Shown piece after piece: positions 1-6,701 of a DNA stretch of 8,152 nt. The stretch is from Dietzia timorensis (GTDB lineage: Bacteria > Actinomycetota > Actinomycetes > Mycobacteriales > Mycobacteriaceae). The stretch's first letter is position 1. Every line of letters begins with the position of its first letter. The notes beneath the pieces were generated by a model, which had not been told where the DNA came from, did no database searches, and saw only the letters and a program-made list of their open reading frames with translations. The stretch lies in assembly GCF_020742175.1 (NCBI RefSeq), contig NZ_DYXM01000254.1, positions 1-8,152 on the forward strand, in the 5' to 3' direction. Position numbers and translations under genes: made by a program.

Positions 1-2
1 GG

Positions 3-215
3 GGCACCCGCGACGTTGTACTGTTCGCCGGGCAGCGCCATAACGTGCACAACTATTTTCCGCAGGCGAGGATCATTCCGATGCGCGGGCTCGGGCATGT
101 GCCGATGTCGGACGATCCCGAGCGGATCGCCCAGATCATCGACACCTCGGCCGCGCGCTCCTTCGCCCGCGAGAAGCGGCTGGGAAGCCTCCGCGATAAG
201 AACGGCGAGCGATAG
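3..215 (+). CDS. alpha/beta hydrolase, C-terminal fragment (5' end outside window)
   Basis: This is the last 70 codons of a gene that begins before the window. The visible protein carries the end of an alpha/beta-hydrolase fold: G-T-R-D near its start (Asp4 of the fragment is the likely catalytic acid) and G-L-G-H-V-P-M at residues 29-35, where His32 would be the catalytic base. The Asp-to-His spacing of 28 residues and the DDPE-R-IAQII helix after the His are usual for this fold. The nucleophile (Ser or other) lies outside the window, so esterase, lipase, epoxide hydrolase or haloalkane dehalogenase cannot be told apart. The tail after about residue 52 is short, basic and polar. The stop is TAG at 213-215, 72 bp before the ATPase gene; a functional link to the transporter is not evident. 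Confidence 0.8.
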   Translation, partial: GTRDVVLFAGQRHNVHNYFPQARIIPMRGLGHVPMSDDPERIAQIIDTSAARSFAREKRLGSLRDKNGER

Positions 216-274
216 GGTAGGGGAGTTCCCCTTTCATTCGGATCGTCCGGCACGTACCTGCCGGTGAAAGACAC

Positions 275-279
275 GAGGT
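275..279 (+). promoter_or_regulatory. ribosome binding site of the ABC ATPase gene
   Basis: GAGGT lies 8 bases before the ATG at 288 and supports that start. The 72-bp gap before the gene also holds a small inverted repeat, CCGGCA-N6-TGCCGG (247-264), just upstream of this site, and a GGGG-AGTT-CCCC hairpin (220-231) with three T after it. TAGGGT at 213-218, overlapping the hydrolase stop, fits a TANNNT -10 box, but no -35 element is recognisable. Confidence 0.6.
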
Positions 280-287
280 AATAACCC

Positions 288-1339
<1,052 letters not shown>

Positions 1340-1343
<4 letters not shown>

Positions 1344-1359
1344 CGTTGCCAGACGTCAG
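1340..1359. terminator. hairpin between convergent stops, candidate bidirectional terminator
   Basis: CTGACGT (1340-1346) and ACGTCAG (1353-1359) form a perfect 7-bp stem with a 6-base loop. It starts at the last codons of the ATPase gene (stop 1341-1343) and ends 6 bases from the stop of the opposing sugar porter gene. Its position suits termination from both sides. There is no T-run on either side, so it may be a weak terminator or an mRNA 3'-end stabiliser. Confidence 0.5.
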
Positions 1360-1365
1360 GCCGAC

Positions 1366-2796
1366 CTACATGTCCTCGAGCTGCTTTCCCTTTGTCTCGG
1401 GAACCCACTTGAGCACGAAGATCAGCGACAGCAGCGCGAATAGAGTATAGAGCCCGTAGGGCACGCCGAGGCTGATGTCGGCGAGACCCGGGAACGTGGC
1501 TGAGACGCCAAAGTTTGCGATCCACTGCACGGAAGCCGCGAGGCCGAGCGCGGCTCCGCGGACGCGGTTGTTGAACATTTCGCCGAGTAGCACCCAGACG
1601 GCGGGGCCCCAGGAGACGCCGAAGAAGACGACGAACCCGTTGGCGGCGATGAGCGCGACGACGCCCTGAGTGTCGCCGAGCGCCGGCTCGCCGTCGACGA
1701 GCGGGGCGTTGGAGAAGATCCACGCGAGCGTGCCGAGGCAGATGAGCATGCCTGTCGAGCCGATAGCGAGGAGCTTGCGACGGCCGATCTTGTCGATGAG
1801 CCCGATCGCGATGAGCGTGACCACGATGTTGGTGACCGAGGTGATGACGGACTGCGCGAGGGCCGTGTCCTCGTCGAACCCGACGGACTGCCACAACGTC
1901 GACGAGTAGTAGAAGATGACGTTGATGCCCACGAACTGCTGGAACACCGACAGCAGGACGCCGATCCAAACGATTGGCAACAGGCCGAGCGCGGGGCCCT
2001 TGAGGTCGGCGAAGCTCGACTTCGTTTCGCGCTTGAGGGTCGAGCCGATCTCGCGGATCCGGTCGTCGATACCCGTCTTGAGGATGCCCGACAGCGTTTC
2101 CCTCGCCTCGTCGGTGCGTCCGACCTGGACGAGGAAGCGAGGCGATTCCGGGATCGTCGTCGCGAGGACGCCGTAGGCGATGGCGGGAATGATTTCGATG
2201 AGGAACATCCAGCGCCACGCGTCGAGGCCCAGCCACAGTTCCTCGGCCGCGCCGCCGGCGACTCCCGCGAGCCACGCATTGGTGAGCAGCGCGACGAAAA
2301 TGCCGAGCACGATGGCGAGCTGCTGCAGAGAGCCGAGGCGGCCGCGGATCGAGGCCGGTGCGATCTCGGCGATGTAGGCGGGCGCGATGACCGAGGCGGC
2401 GCCGACGCCGAGGCCGCCGATGATGCGCCAGATCGTCAGGTCGACCGGGCCGAAGGCGAGCGCCGAGCCGATGGAACTGACGAAGAACAGGACTGCGGCG
2501 ACCTCCATGACCCGGACGCGGCCGATGCGGTCCGCCAGGCGGCCGGCGATGAATGCGCCGATGACGCAGCCGAGAAGGGCGGAGGAGACGACGAAACCGA
2601 TAACGCCGGAGCTCAGGTCGAATTGTTCCCGCACGGCGGTGACCGTGCCGTTGATGACGGCGGTGTCGAAGCCGAAGAGGAAGCCACCGAGCGCGGCGAC
2701 CGTGGCGAGCATCAGCGCTCTACCGACGTAGAAGTCCTCGTCCGATTCCTGGGTTCCGCCGGCGCTGCTGCCGGTGGACTGATGGCCTTCGCTCAT
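1366..2796 (-). CDS. MFS sugar porter (sugar:proton symporter family)
   Basis: A 476-residue, twelve-helix membrane transporter of the sugar porter family, which takes up monosaccharides or inositol with protons. Hallmarks in order: GGFLFGFDTAVINGT (37-51) in helix 1; GRLADRIGR (85-93); PESPRFLV (216-223) at the end of the N-terminal half; QQFVGINVIFYY (286-297) in helix 7, where sugar contacts lie; DKIGRRK (335-341); GPAVW with GE and RVRG (397-414) in helix 10; and PETKG (466-470) at the C-terminus. Length is normal and nothing is broken. The start at 2796 is chosen because GGGAG precedes it by 7 bases; the frame stays open to 2856 but that extension has no ribosome site. Relatives include XylE, bacterial glucose permease GlcP and corynebacterial inositol transporters IolT. 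Sequence alone does not fix the sugar. It faces the ATPase gene tail to tail and diverges from the binding-protein gene. Confidence 0.93.
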   Translation of the reverse strand: MSEGHQSTGSSAGGTQESDEDFYVGRALMLATVAALGGFLFGFDTAVINGTVTAVREQFDLSSGVIGFVVSSALLGCVIGAFIAGRLADRIGRVRVMEVAAVLFFVSSIGSALAFGPVDLTIWRIIGGLGVGAASVIAPAYIAEIAPASIRGRLGSLQQLAIVLGIFVALLTNAWLAGVAGGAAEELWLGLDAWRWMFLIEIIPAIAYGVLATTIPESPRFLVQVGRTDEARETLSGILKTGIDDRIREIGSTLKRETKSSFADLKGPALGLLPIVWIGVLLSVFQQFVGINVIFYYSSTLWQSVGFDEDTALAQSVITSVTNIVVTLIAIGLIDKIGRRKLLAIGSTGMLICLGTLAWIFSNAPLVDGEPALGDTQGVVALIAANGFVVFFGVSWGPAVWVLLGEMFNNRVRGAALGLAASVQWIANFGVSATFPGLADISLGVPYGLYTLFALLSLIFVLKWVPETKGKQLEDM

Positions 2797-2803
2797 CGAT
2801 GTA

Positions 2804-2808
2804 CTCCC
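2804..2808 (-). promoter_or_regulatory. ribosome binding site that sets the sugar porter start
   Basis: Read on the minus strand this is GGGAG, 7 bases before the ATG at 2796-2794. It selects this start over an in-frame ATG at 2856, which would add 20 residues rich in Pro and Arg that are not typical of a sugar porter N-terminus. Confidence 0.65.
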
Positions 2809-2846
2809 TGCGACGCGGCGGCCGGGTTCTGGCCGCGGTTGGGGAA

Positions 2847-2855
2847 ACGTTAGCA
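2847..2855 (-). promoter_or_regulatory. candidate extended -10 promoter for the sugar porter gene
   Basis: On the minus strand TGC-TAACGT reads as an extended -10 (TG-N-TANNNT), which would place transcription start near 2840 and give a leader of about 44 bases. No convincing -35 box is seen. The -10 contains AACGTT, a CG-centred hexamer palindrome of the kind bound by LacI-family repressors; with so short a match this is only a suggestion. Confidence 0.4.
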
Positions 2856-2973
2856 CCTACAAAAGTTGGGACGCTGGGGGATCGGGGAGCCGGTAGGGAC
2901 GCTTGGACGGCGGCTGCGGGGCGCGGTGGGGGCAGGGGGAACGCTTCCTCCGACGTCATAAATAAAAGGTCCA

Positions 2974-2987
2974 CGCCCACCTGGGCG
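2974..2987. repeat. 14-bp dyad CGCCCA-CC-TGGGCG flanked by direct repeats
   Basis: CGCCCA (2974-2979) and TGGGCG (2982-2987) are perfect inverted arms with a 2-bp centre. The dyad sits between two copies of ATAAAAG in the same orientation (2962-2968 and 2989-2995), 27 bp apart. The tight centre suits a protein-binding operator better than an RNA hairpin. No known regulator could be assigned. Confidence 0.5.
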
Positions 2988-3066
2988 GATAAAAGTGCTG
3001 GCTACCGGAACCGCAGGAAAAGTTCTCGGTGTTGTTTTGGGGATAAACGTCGATGATGTTTTCAGG

Positions 3067-3205
3067 CTGCGATAAGCTCATTGGGACCATGTGAGCCTGG
3101 GCACAAGTGTGCACGTAGAAACATCGGGCCTCGGCCCACGTCTCTCGCCGGCGATTTCCTCAGGTGGCGTTCGCAGGCGCTCACAGGTACCAAAACTGCG
3201 ATAAG
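3067..3205 (+). repeat. direct repeat of CTGCGATAAG flanking the binding-protein leader
   Basis: The 10-mer CTGCGATAAG occurs at 3067-3076 and again at 3196-3205, 129 bp apart. The second copy runs into the AAGGAG ribosome site; the first overlaps the candidate -10 TAAGCT and lies 13 bp before the GlxR-like site. An exact 10-mer repeat in a 420-bp gap is mildly unexpected by chance. Its role is unknown. Confidence 0.4.
3090..3105 (+). promoter_or_regulatory. GlxR/CRP-like binding site upstream of the binding-protein gene
   Basis: TGTGA (3090-3094), six bases, GCACA (3101-3105) matches the TGTGA-N6-TCACA consensus of GlxR and CRP at 9 of 10 defined positions with exact spacing. GlxR is the cAMP-responsive global regulator of carbon metabolism in corynebacteria, so a site here fits a sugar-uptake gene. 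Whether it activates or represses depends on the unknown transcription start: repression if the -10 at 3073 is used, less clear if the one at 3116 is used. Confidence 0.55.
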
Positions 3206-3208
3206 GAG
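3203..3208 (+). promoter_or_regulatory. ribosome binding site that sets the binding-protein start
   Basis: AAGGAG lies 10 bases before the ATG at 3219. A second purine patch, GAAGG (3211-3215), is too close to the start to be favoured. The frame is open back to a TTG at 3081, but only the ATG at 3219 puts a lipoprotein signal peptide at the N-terminus. Confidence 0.7.
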
Positions 3209-3218
3209 CGGAAGGTAC

Positions 3219-4490
3219 ATGACTTCTTTCGGCAAGCTCACAAAGACGGCGGCGCTCGCGGGCGCTGTCGCGCTGACCCTTGCTGCATGCAGCTCTGAAG
3301 AAGAGGGCGGCAGCGGCACGGGCGACGGCGGTGGCGATGGTCGCGGCAACATCACCTTCGCCATGGGCAGCAACGACACCGACAAGCTCAAGCCCGTCAT
3401 CGATTCGTGGAACGCGGATCATCCCGACGAGCAGGTCGAGCTCGTCGAGCTTCCGGCCGAGCAGGACGGGCAGCGCGAGACGCTAGTGCAGTCGCTGCAG
3501 GCCGGCGGCACGGACTACGACGTGTTCGCGCTCGACGTAACCGACACGGCGCAGTTCGCGGCGAACGGGTGGATCGAGCCGATCGAGGGCGAAGGCGCTC
3601 CGGACCTGTCGGGTCTGCTCGACGCTCCGGTCGAGTCGGCCACGTACAACGGCACCGTGTTCGCGGTTCCGCAGAACACCAACGCCCAGCTCCTCTACTA
3701 CCGCACCGACCTCGTCGACGCAGCGCCGACGAACTGGGAAGAGCTCAAGGACGCATGCTCGAAGGCCGAGGAAGCCGACGTCGACTGCCTCGACCTGCAG
3801 CTGAGCCAGTACGAGGGCCTGTCGGTGAACGCCACACAGTTCATGCAGGGCTGGGGCGGCACCGTGGTCGGCGAGGACGGCACCACGCCGACCCTCGACG
3901 ACCCGAACTCCGTCGAGGGCTTCACCGCCCTGGTCGACGGGTACAAGGACGACGTGATCGCCAAGCGCAGCGACAGCTTCACCGAGGAAGAGACCGCCCA
4001 GGCGTTCCTCGCCGGTGAGACGCTGTTCTCCTACAACTGGCCGTACATGTACGACTCCGCCAAGACCGAGGACTCCTCGACCGTCAAGGACAAGTTCGAC
4101 GTCGCGCCGATCGTCGGCAAGGACGGCGCCGGCGCCTCGACGCTCGGCGGCTACAACGACGCGATCAACGTCAATTCGCCGAACAAGGCCACGGCCAAGG
4201 ACTTCCTGTCCTACGTGATCTCCGAGGACGTCCAGCGCGGCTTCGCCGACCAGTCCTTCCCGCCGGTCCTCGCGTCGATCTACGACGACGAGTCCGTGCA
4301 GGAGCAGTACCCGTACATGGAGGCGCTGAAGACGGCGCTCGACAATGCCCAGCCGCGTCCGGTCACCCCGTTCTACCCGGGCGTGTCAAAGGCGATCCAG
4401 GACAACACCTGGGCCGCGATCAAGGACGAGGCCCCGGTCGACGAGGCACTGTCGAACATGTCCGACGCGATTACGCAGGCCACCGGCTAG
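3219..4490 (+). CDS. musE: sugar-binding lipoprotein of the ABC importer (MusE/LpqY-like)
   Basis: A 423-residue extracellular solute-binding protein that captures sugar and presents it to the permease pair. It opens with a lipoprotein signal: Lys6 and Lys9, a hydrophobic run, and the lipobox L-A-A-C with Cys24 as lipid anchor, then an acidic Gly-rich linker to about 43. The mature part resembles trehalose/maltose-binding proteins: YDVFALDV (100-107), F-AANGWI (113-119), VPQNTNAQLLYYRTDL (150-165), SQYEGLSVNATQFMQGWGG (196-214), WPYMY (274-278) and GGYNDAINV (310-318). Trp213-type and Trp274 aromatics in these segments are usual sugar-stacking positions in the family. Cys180 and Cys190 could form a disulfide after export. 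A terminator-like hairpin follows the gene, so it may be made in excess over the permeases, as is common for binding proteins. Maltose or maltodextrin is favoured by synteny with C. glutamicum; trehalose remains possible. Confidence 0.92.
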   Translation: MTSFGKLTKTAALAGAVALTLAACSSEEEGGSGTGDGGGDGRGNITFAMGSNDTDKLKPVIDSWNADHPDEQVELVELPAEQDGQRETLVQSLQAGGTDYDVFALDVTDTAQFAANGWIEPIEGEGAPDLSGLLDAPVESATYNGTVFAVPQNTNAQLLYYRTDLVDAAPTNWEELKDACSKAEEADVDCLDLQLSQYEGLSVNATQFMQGWGGTVVGEDGTTPTLDDPNSVEGFTALVDGYKDDVIAKRSDSFTEEETAQAFLAGETLFSYNWPYMYDSAKTEDSSTVKDKFDVAPIVGKDGAGASTLGGYNDAINVNSPNKATAKDFLSYVISEDVQRGFADQSFPPVLASIYDDESVQEQYPYMEALKTALDNAQPRPVTPFYPGVSKAIQDNTWAAIKDEAPVDEALSNMSDAITQATG

Positions 4491-4504
4491 TCCTTCGGCC
4501 TGCC

Positions 4505-4535
4505 GCCAGCGCGGGGGAGGTTTTTCCGCGCCGGC
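4505..4535 (+). terminator. stem-loop after the binding-protein gene, candidate terminator
   Basis: GCGCGG (4509-4514) pairs with CCGCGC (4526-4531). Inside, GGGA can pair with TTTT (A-T plus G-U pairs), and outside GCC pairs with GGC after one mismatch, giving a stem of up to about 13 bp beginning 15 bases after the stop. The T-run lies in the descending arm and no T-tract follows, so this may be a partial terminator or an mRNA-protecting structure. It would allow separate expression of the binding protein, as reported for musE in C. glutamicum. Confidence 0.55.
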
Positions 4536-4544
4536 TCTAGATCC

Positions 4545-4567
4545 TGTGTCGTGGTGCACAGTAGACT
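4545..4567 (+). promoter_or_regulatory. candidate permease-operon promoter with abutting GlxR-like site
   Basis: TGTGT (4545-4549), six bases, GCACA (4556-4560) matches 8 of 10 positions of the GlxR/CRP consensus with exact spacing. One base later TAGACT (4562-4567) fits the actinobacterial -10 pattern TANANT, which would start transcription near 4573. A regulator bound here would cover the -35 area, so repression is the more natural reading. No good -35 hexamer is visible. Confidence 0.45.
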
Positions 4568-4609
4568 CCCGGCGGGGCGTAACCCGCTCTGCCGGAACCA
4601 CTTACCGCT

Positions 4610-4681
4610 GCCCCCGGCTCGGCTCGACACCTCGTCGAACTGATCACCGGGGGCGCGGTGCGCCCGCCTGATGCGGCGGGC
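4610..4681 (+). promoter_or_regulatory. permease-operon leader with mutually exclusive stem-loops
   Basis: Four segments can pair in competing ways. GCCCCCGG (4610-4617) pairs with CCGGGGGC (4647-4654) over 8 bp, enclosing a TCGAC/GTCGA hairpin (4624-4638). GGGCGC (4651-4656) pairs with GCGCCC (4660-4665). GCCCGCC (4662-4668) pairs with GGCGGGC (4675-4681). Adjacent pairings share bases, so forming one blocks the next. The last stem ends 20 bases before the ribosome site at 4702. The layout resembles attenuation or translation-control leaders; in GC-rich DNA some of this could be chance. Confidence 0.4.
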
Positions 4682-4701
4682 AGACATAAGCGAAGAGGCA
4701 C

Positions 4702-4705
4702 GGAG
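4702..4705 (+). promoter_or_regulatory. ribosome binding site of the first permease gene
   Basis: GGAG lies 5 bases before the ATG at 4711; a further purine stretch, AGAGG, sits at 4694-4698. It supports the chosen start and would be exposed or hidden depending on the upstream leader structure. Confidence 0.55.
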
Positions 4706-4710
4706 CACCT

Positions 4711-5775
4711 ATGAGTACAACGCAGACAGGGGAGTCGGAGAAGTATCCGAGCCCCGGAAGCGGAGTCAGGTCCGGCGCGGACGACCCGATTCCCGCGCCG
4801 AAGAAGAAGTTCGACTGGCGCCCGGTCCTCTTCGTCGGTCCCGCGATCGTGCTGCTGGCGATCATCATCGGCTACCCGATCACGCGCGCGGTGTACCTGT
4901 CGTTCCTCGCCGACCGGCAGCTCGATCCGGAGACCGGCCGCTTCGTGACCGGAGGCTTCGCCGGTCTGCAGCACTACCTGTACTGGATTACCCAGTCGTG
5001 CACGACGCCCACCGGCGCGACCCAGACCTGTGCGCCGGGCTCCTCGGCCACCGACTTCTGGCCGGCCGTACGCAACACCGCGCTGTTCACGATCGTGACC
5101 GTGACGATCGAGACGATCCTCGGCTTCTGGATGGCCGTGATCATGGGCAAGAACATCTGGGGCCGCGCCCTGCTGCGTGCCGCGGTTCTCGTCCCGTGGG
5201 CCATCCCCACCGCCGTCACCGCGAAGCTGTGGGCGTTCATCTTCGCCGACCGCGGCATCGCCAACGGCATCCTCGACTCGCTGTTCGGGACGACGATCTC
5301 GTGGACCACCGACCCGGTCTACTCGAAGGTCGCCGTCATCATCGCCGACATCTGGAAGACCACGCCGTTCATGGCGCTTCTCATTCTCGCCGGGCTGCAG
5401 ATGATCCCCGGCGGGGTCTACGAGGCGGCGCGCGTCGACGGGGCGAACCGCTGGCAGCAGTTCATCCACATCACATTGCCGCTGGTCAAACCCGCGCTGA
5501 TGGTGGCGATCCTTTTCCGCACGCTCGATGCTCTACGGATGTATGACCTCCCGGTCATCCTCATCTCCGGCAACTCGAATTCGCCGACCGCGACCATTTC
5601 GCAGCTCGTGGTCAACGAGATCCGCCTCGGCAACGCGAACAACGCCTCGGCTCTGTCTACGCTGATCTTCCTGCTGATCTTCGTCGTCGCATTCGTCATG
5701 GTGAAGTTCCTTGGGGCCAACGTGGTCGAGGAAAGTACCGAGAGAACGAAGAAGAAGGACGAGGTGGAGGCCTGA
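4711..5775 (+). CDS. musF: sugar ABC transporter permease 1 (MalF/SugA/MusF type)
   Basis: A 354-residue inner-membrane channel subunit of a carbohydrate importer. After a polar, Lys-rich cytoplasmic tail (1-36) there are about six helices, near 38-60, 119-143, 153-175, 217-240, 271-294 and 322-344. The cytoplasmic coupling loop carries the EAA motif, E-A-A-R-V-D-G (248-254) followed by I-T-LP (264-267), which docks into the ATPase. The first extracytoplasmic loop is enlarged and contains Cys97 and Cys107 in a Ser/Thr-rich insertion, possibly a disulfide-closed loop contacting the binding protein. The C-terminus is charged. Its TGA overlaps the next ATG by one base, so the permeases are probably made in equal amounts by coupled translation. 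The MusF name follows from synteny; the family assignment is firm. Confidence 0.92.
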   Translation: MSTTQTGESEKYPSPGSGVRSGADDPIPAPKKKFDWRPVLFVGPAIVLLAIIIGYPITRAVYLSFLADRQLDPETGRFVTGGFAGLQHYLYWITQSCTTPTGATQTCAPGSSATDFWPAVRNTALFTIVTVTIETILGFWMAVIMGKNIWGRALLRAAVLVPWAIPTAVTAKLWAFIFADRGIANGILDSLFGTTISWTTDPVYSKVAVIIADIWKTTPFMALLILAGLQMIPGGVYEAARVDGANRWQQFIHITLPLVKPALMVAILFRTLDALRMYDLPVILISGNSNSPTATISQLVVNEIRLGNANNASALSTLIFLLIFVVAFVMVKFLGANVVEESTERTKKKDEVEA

Positions 5776-6701
5776 TGAGCACACCGAATACCTCCCACGG
5801 CCAACACGACGCGGAATCGTGGTCTCCCGCCACATCGCTGGATGACGACGGGGTCGTGAAGCCCCCCAAGCCGAACCCGCTGAAGCGGCTCGGCCCCTAC
5901 CTCGGCGCGCTGTTCATCCTCATCTGGGGGCTCGCACCCTTCTACTGGATGGTGATCACGGCATTCCGCGACGATGCGTTCACTTTCTCGCAGAACCCGC
6001 TGCCCTCGCACTTCACGCTCGACAACTTCAAGACCGCGCTCGGCACGTCCACGGGCAACAACTTCCTCGCCGCCATCGGCAACTCGGTGTTCATCTCGCT
6101 GGCGACGACACTGCTGGCGATCGTGTTCGGCGTGCTCGCCGCCTACGCGCTGGCGCGGATCGATTTCCGCGGGAAATTCGTGGTCACCGGCGTCATCCTC
6201 GCTGCGTCCATGTTCCCCGGCGTGGCGCTGCTGACCCCGCTGTTCCAGCTGTTCTCGGACATGGGCTGGATCGGCACCTACCGGGCGCTGATCATCCCGA
6301 ACATCTCGTTCGCGCTGCCGCTGACCATCTACACGCTGACGTCGTTCTTCAACGACCTGCCCTGGGAGCTGGAAGAGGCGGCGCGCGTTGACGGCGCCTC
6401 GCGGGCGACCGCGTTCCGGAAGATCATCCTGCCGCTCGCGGCTCCGGCGATCTTCACCACCGCGATCCTCGCCTTCATCCAGACGTGGAACGAGTACATG
6501 CTGGCCAGCCAGTTGGCGAACCGTGACTCCGAACCCGTGACGGTCGCGATCGCCCGCTTCGCCGGCGATAACCCGTACACGCCTCCGCACGCGGCGATCA
6601 TGGCCGCGGGTGCGCTCGTCACGGTTCCGCTCGTCATCATGGTTCTCGTATTCCAGCGCCGCATCGTCTCGGGTCTGACGTCGGGCGGCCTCAAGAGCTG
6701 A
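5775..6701 (+). CDS. musG: sugar ABC transporter permease 2 (MalG/SugB/MusG type)
   Basis: A 308-residue second channel subunit pairing with permease 1. About six helices are seen near 41-64, 97-126, 132-155, 167-191, 222-245 and 272-294, preceded by a 40-residue polar tail. The EAA coupling motif is intact: E-A-A-R-V-D-G (201-207) and IILP (217-220). The segment after it, W-N-E-Y (228-231), is typical of MalG-type subunits, as is the short C-terminus after the last helix. Purine-rich GGAGG (5766-5770), inside the end of the previous gene, serves as ribosome site. Both gene boundaries overlap by a single base (TGATG), marking a translationally coupled block. Confidence 0.93.
   Translation: MSTPNTSHGQHDAESWSPATSLDDDGVVKPPKPNPLKRLGPYLGALFILIWGLAPFYWMVITAFRDDAFTFSQNPLPSHFTLDNFKTALGTSTGNNFLAAIGNSVFISLATTLLAIVFGVLAAYALARIDFRGKFVVTGVILAASMFPGVALLTPLFQLFSDMGWIGTYRALIIPNISFALPLTIYTLTSFFNDLPWELEEAARVDGASRATAFRKIILPLAAPAIFTTAILAFIQTWNEYMLASQLANRDSEPVTVAIARFAGDNPYTPPHAAIMAAGALVTVPLVIMVLVFQRRIVSGLTSGGLKS

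Larger units (their letters stand above)
2797..3218. promoter_or_regulatory. divergent control region between sugar porter and binding-protein genes
   Basis: This 422-bp stretch has no convincing gene. The half next to the sugar porter is very G-rich; from about 2957 A/T-rich tracts appear, as expected of a promoter zone. Separately listed elements are the sugar porter -10, a CGCCCA/TGGGCG dyad flanked by ATAAAAG repeats, a GlxR-like site, a repeated 10-mer and the binding-protein ribosome site. A compact GGGC-CTCG-GCCC hairpin (3126-3137) also lies in the putative leader of the binding-protein gene. Candidate -10 boxes for that gene are TAAGCT (3073-3078) and TAGAAA (3116-3121); neither has a clear -35 partner, so the start site cannot be fixed. 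Confidence 0.6.

Noticed and set aside
220..231. GGGG-AGTT-CCCC hairpin with TTT as terminator of the hydrolase gene
   Set aside because: Stem of only 4-5 bp and a very short T-run; too weak to call.
2797..2856. N-terminal extension of the sugar porter to the ATG at 2856
   Set aside because: No ribosome site precedes it, it would contain the candidate promoter, and the extra residues are Pro/Arg-rich and not typical; GGGAG before 2796 marks a better start.
3089..3094. ATG-TGA start-stop inside the GlxR-like site
   Set aside because: Too small to interpret, no ribosome site, and explained by the TGTGA half-site itself.
3081..3218. Upstream TTG start for the binding protein
   Set aside because: It would bury the lipoprotein signal peptide 46 residues inside the protein; the ATG at 3219 has AAGGAG in place.
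4537..5469. Long open frame on the minus strand over the permease leader and permease 1
   Set aside because: Arg/Asp-rich with no recognisable fold and antisense to permease 1.
4671..5546. Plus-strand open frame starting in the leader and overlapping permease 1
   Set aside because: Arg-rich out-of-frame reading of the permease gene; the ATG lies inside a leader hairpin and lacks a ribosome site.
5418..6590. Long open frame on the minus strand across the two permeases
   Set aside because: Arg/Glu/Asp-rich low-complexity translation, antisense to clear permease genes; a product of high GC at third positions.
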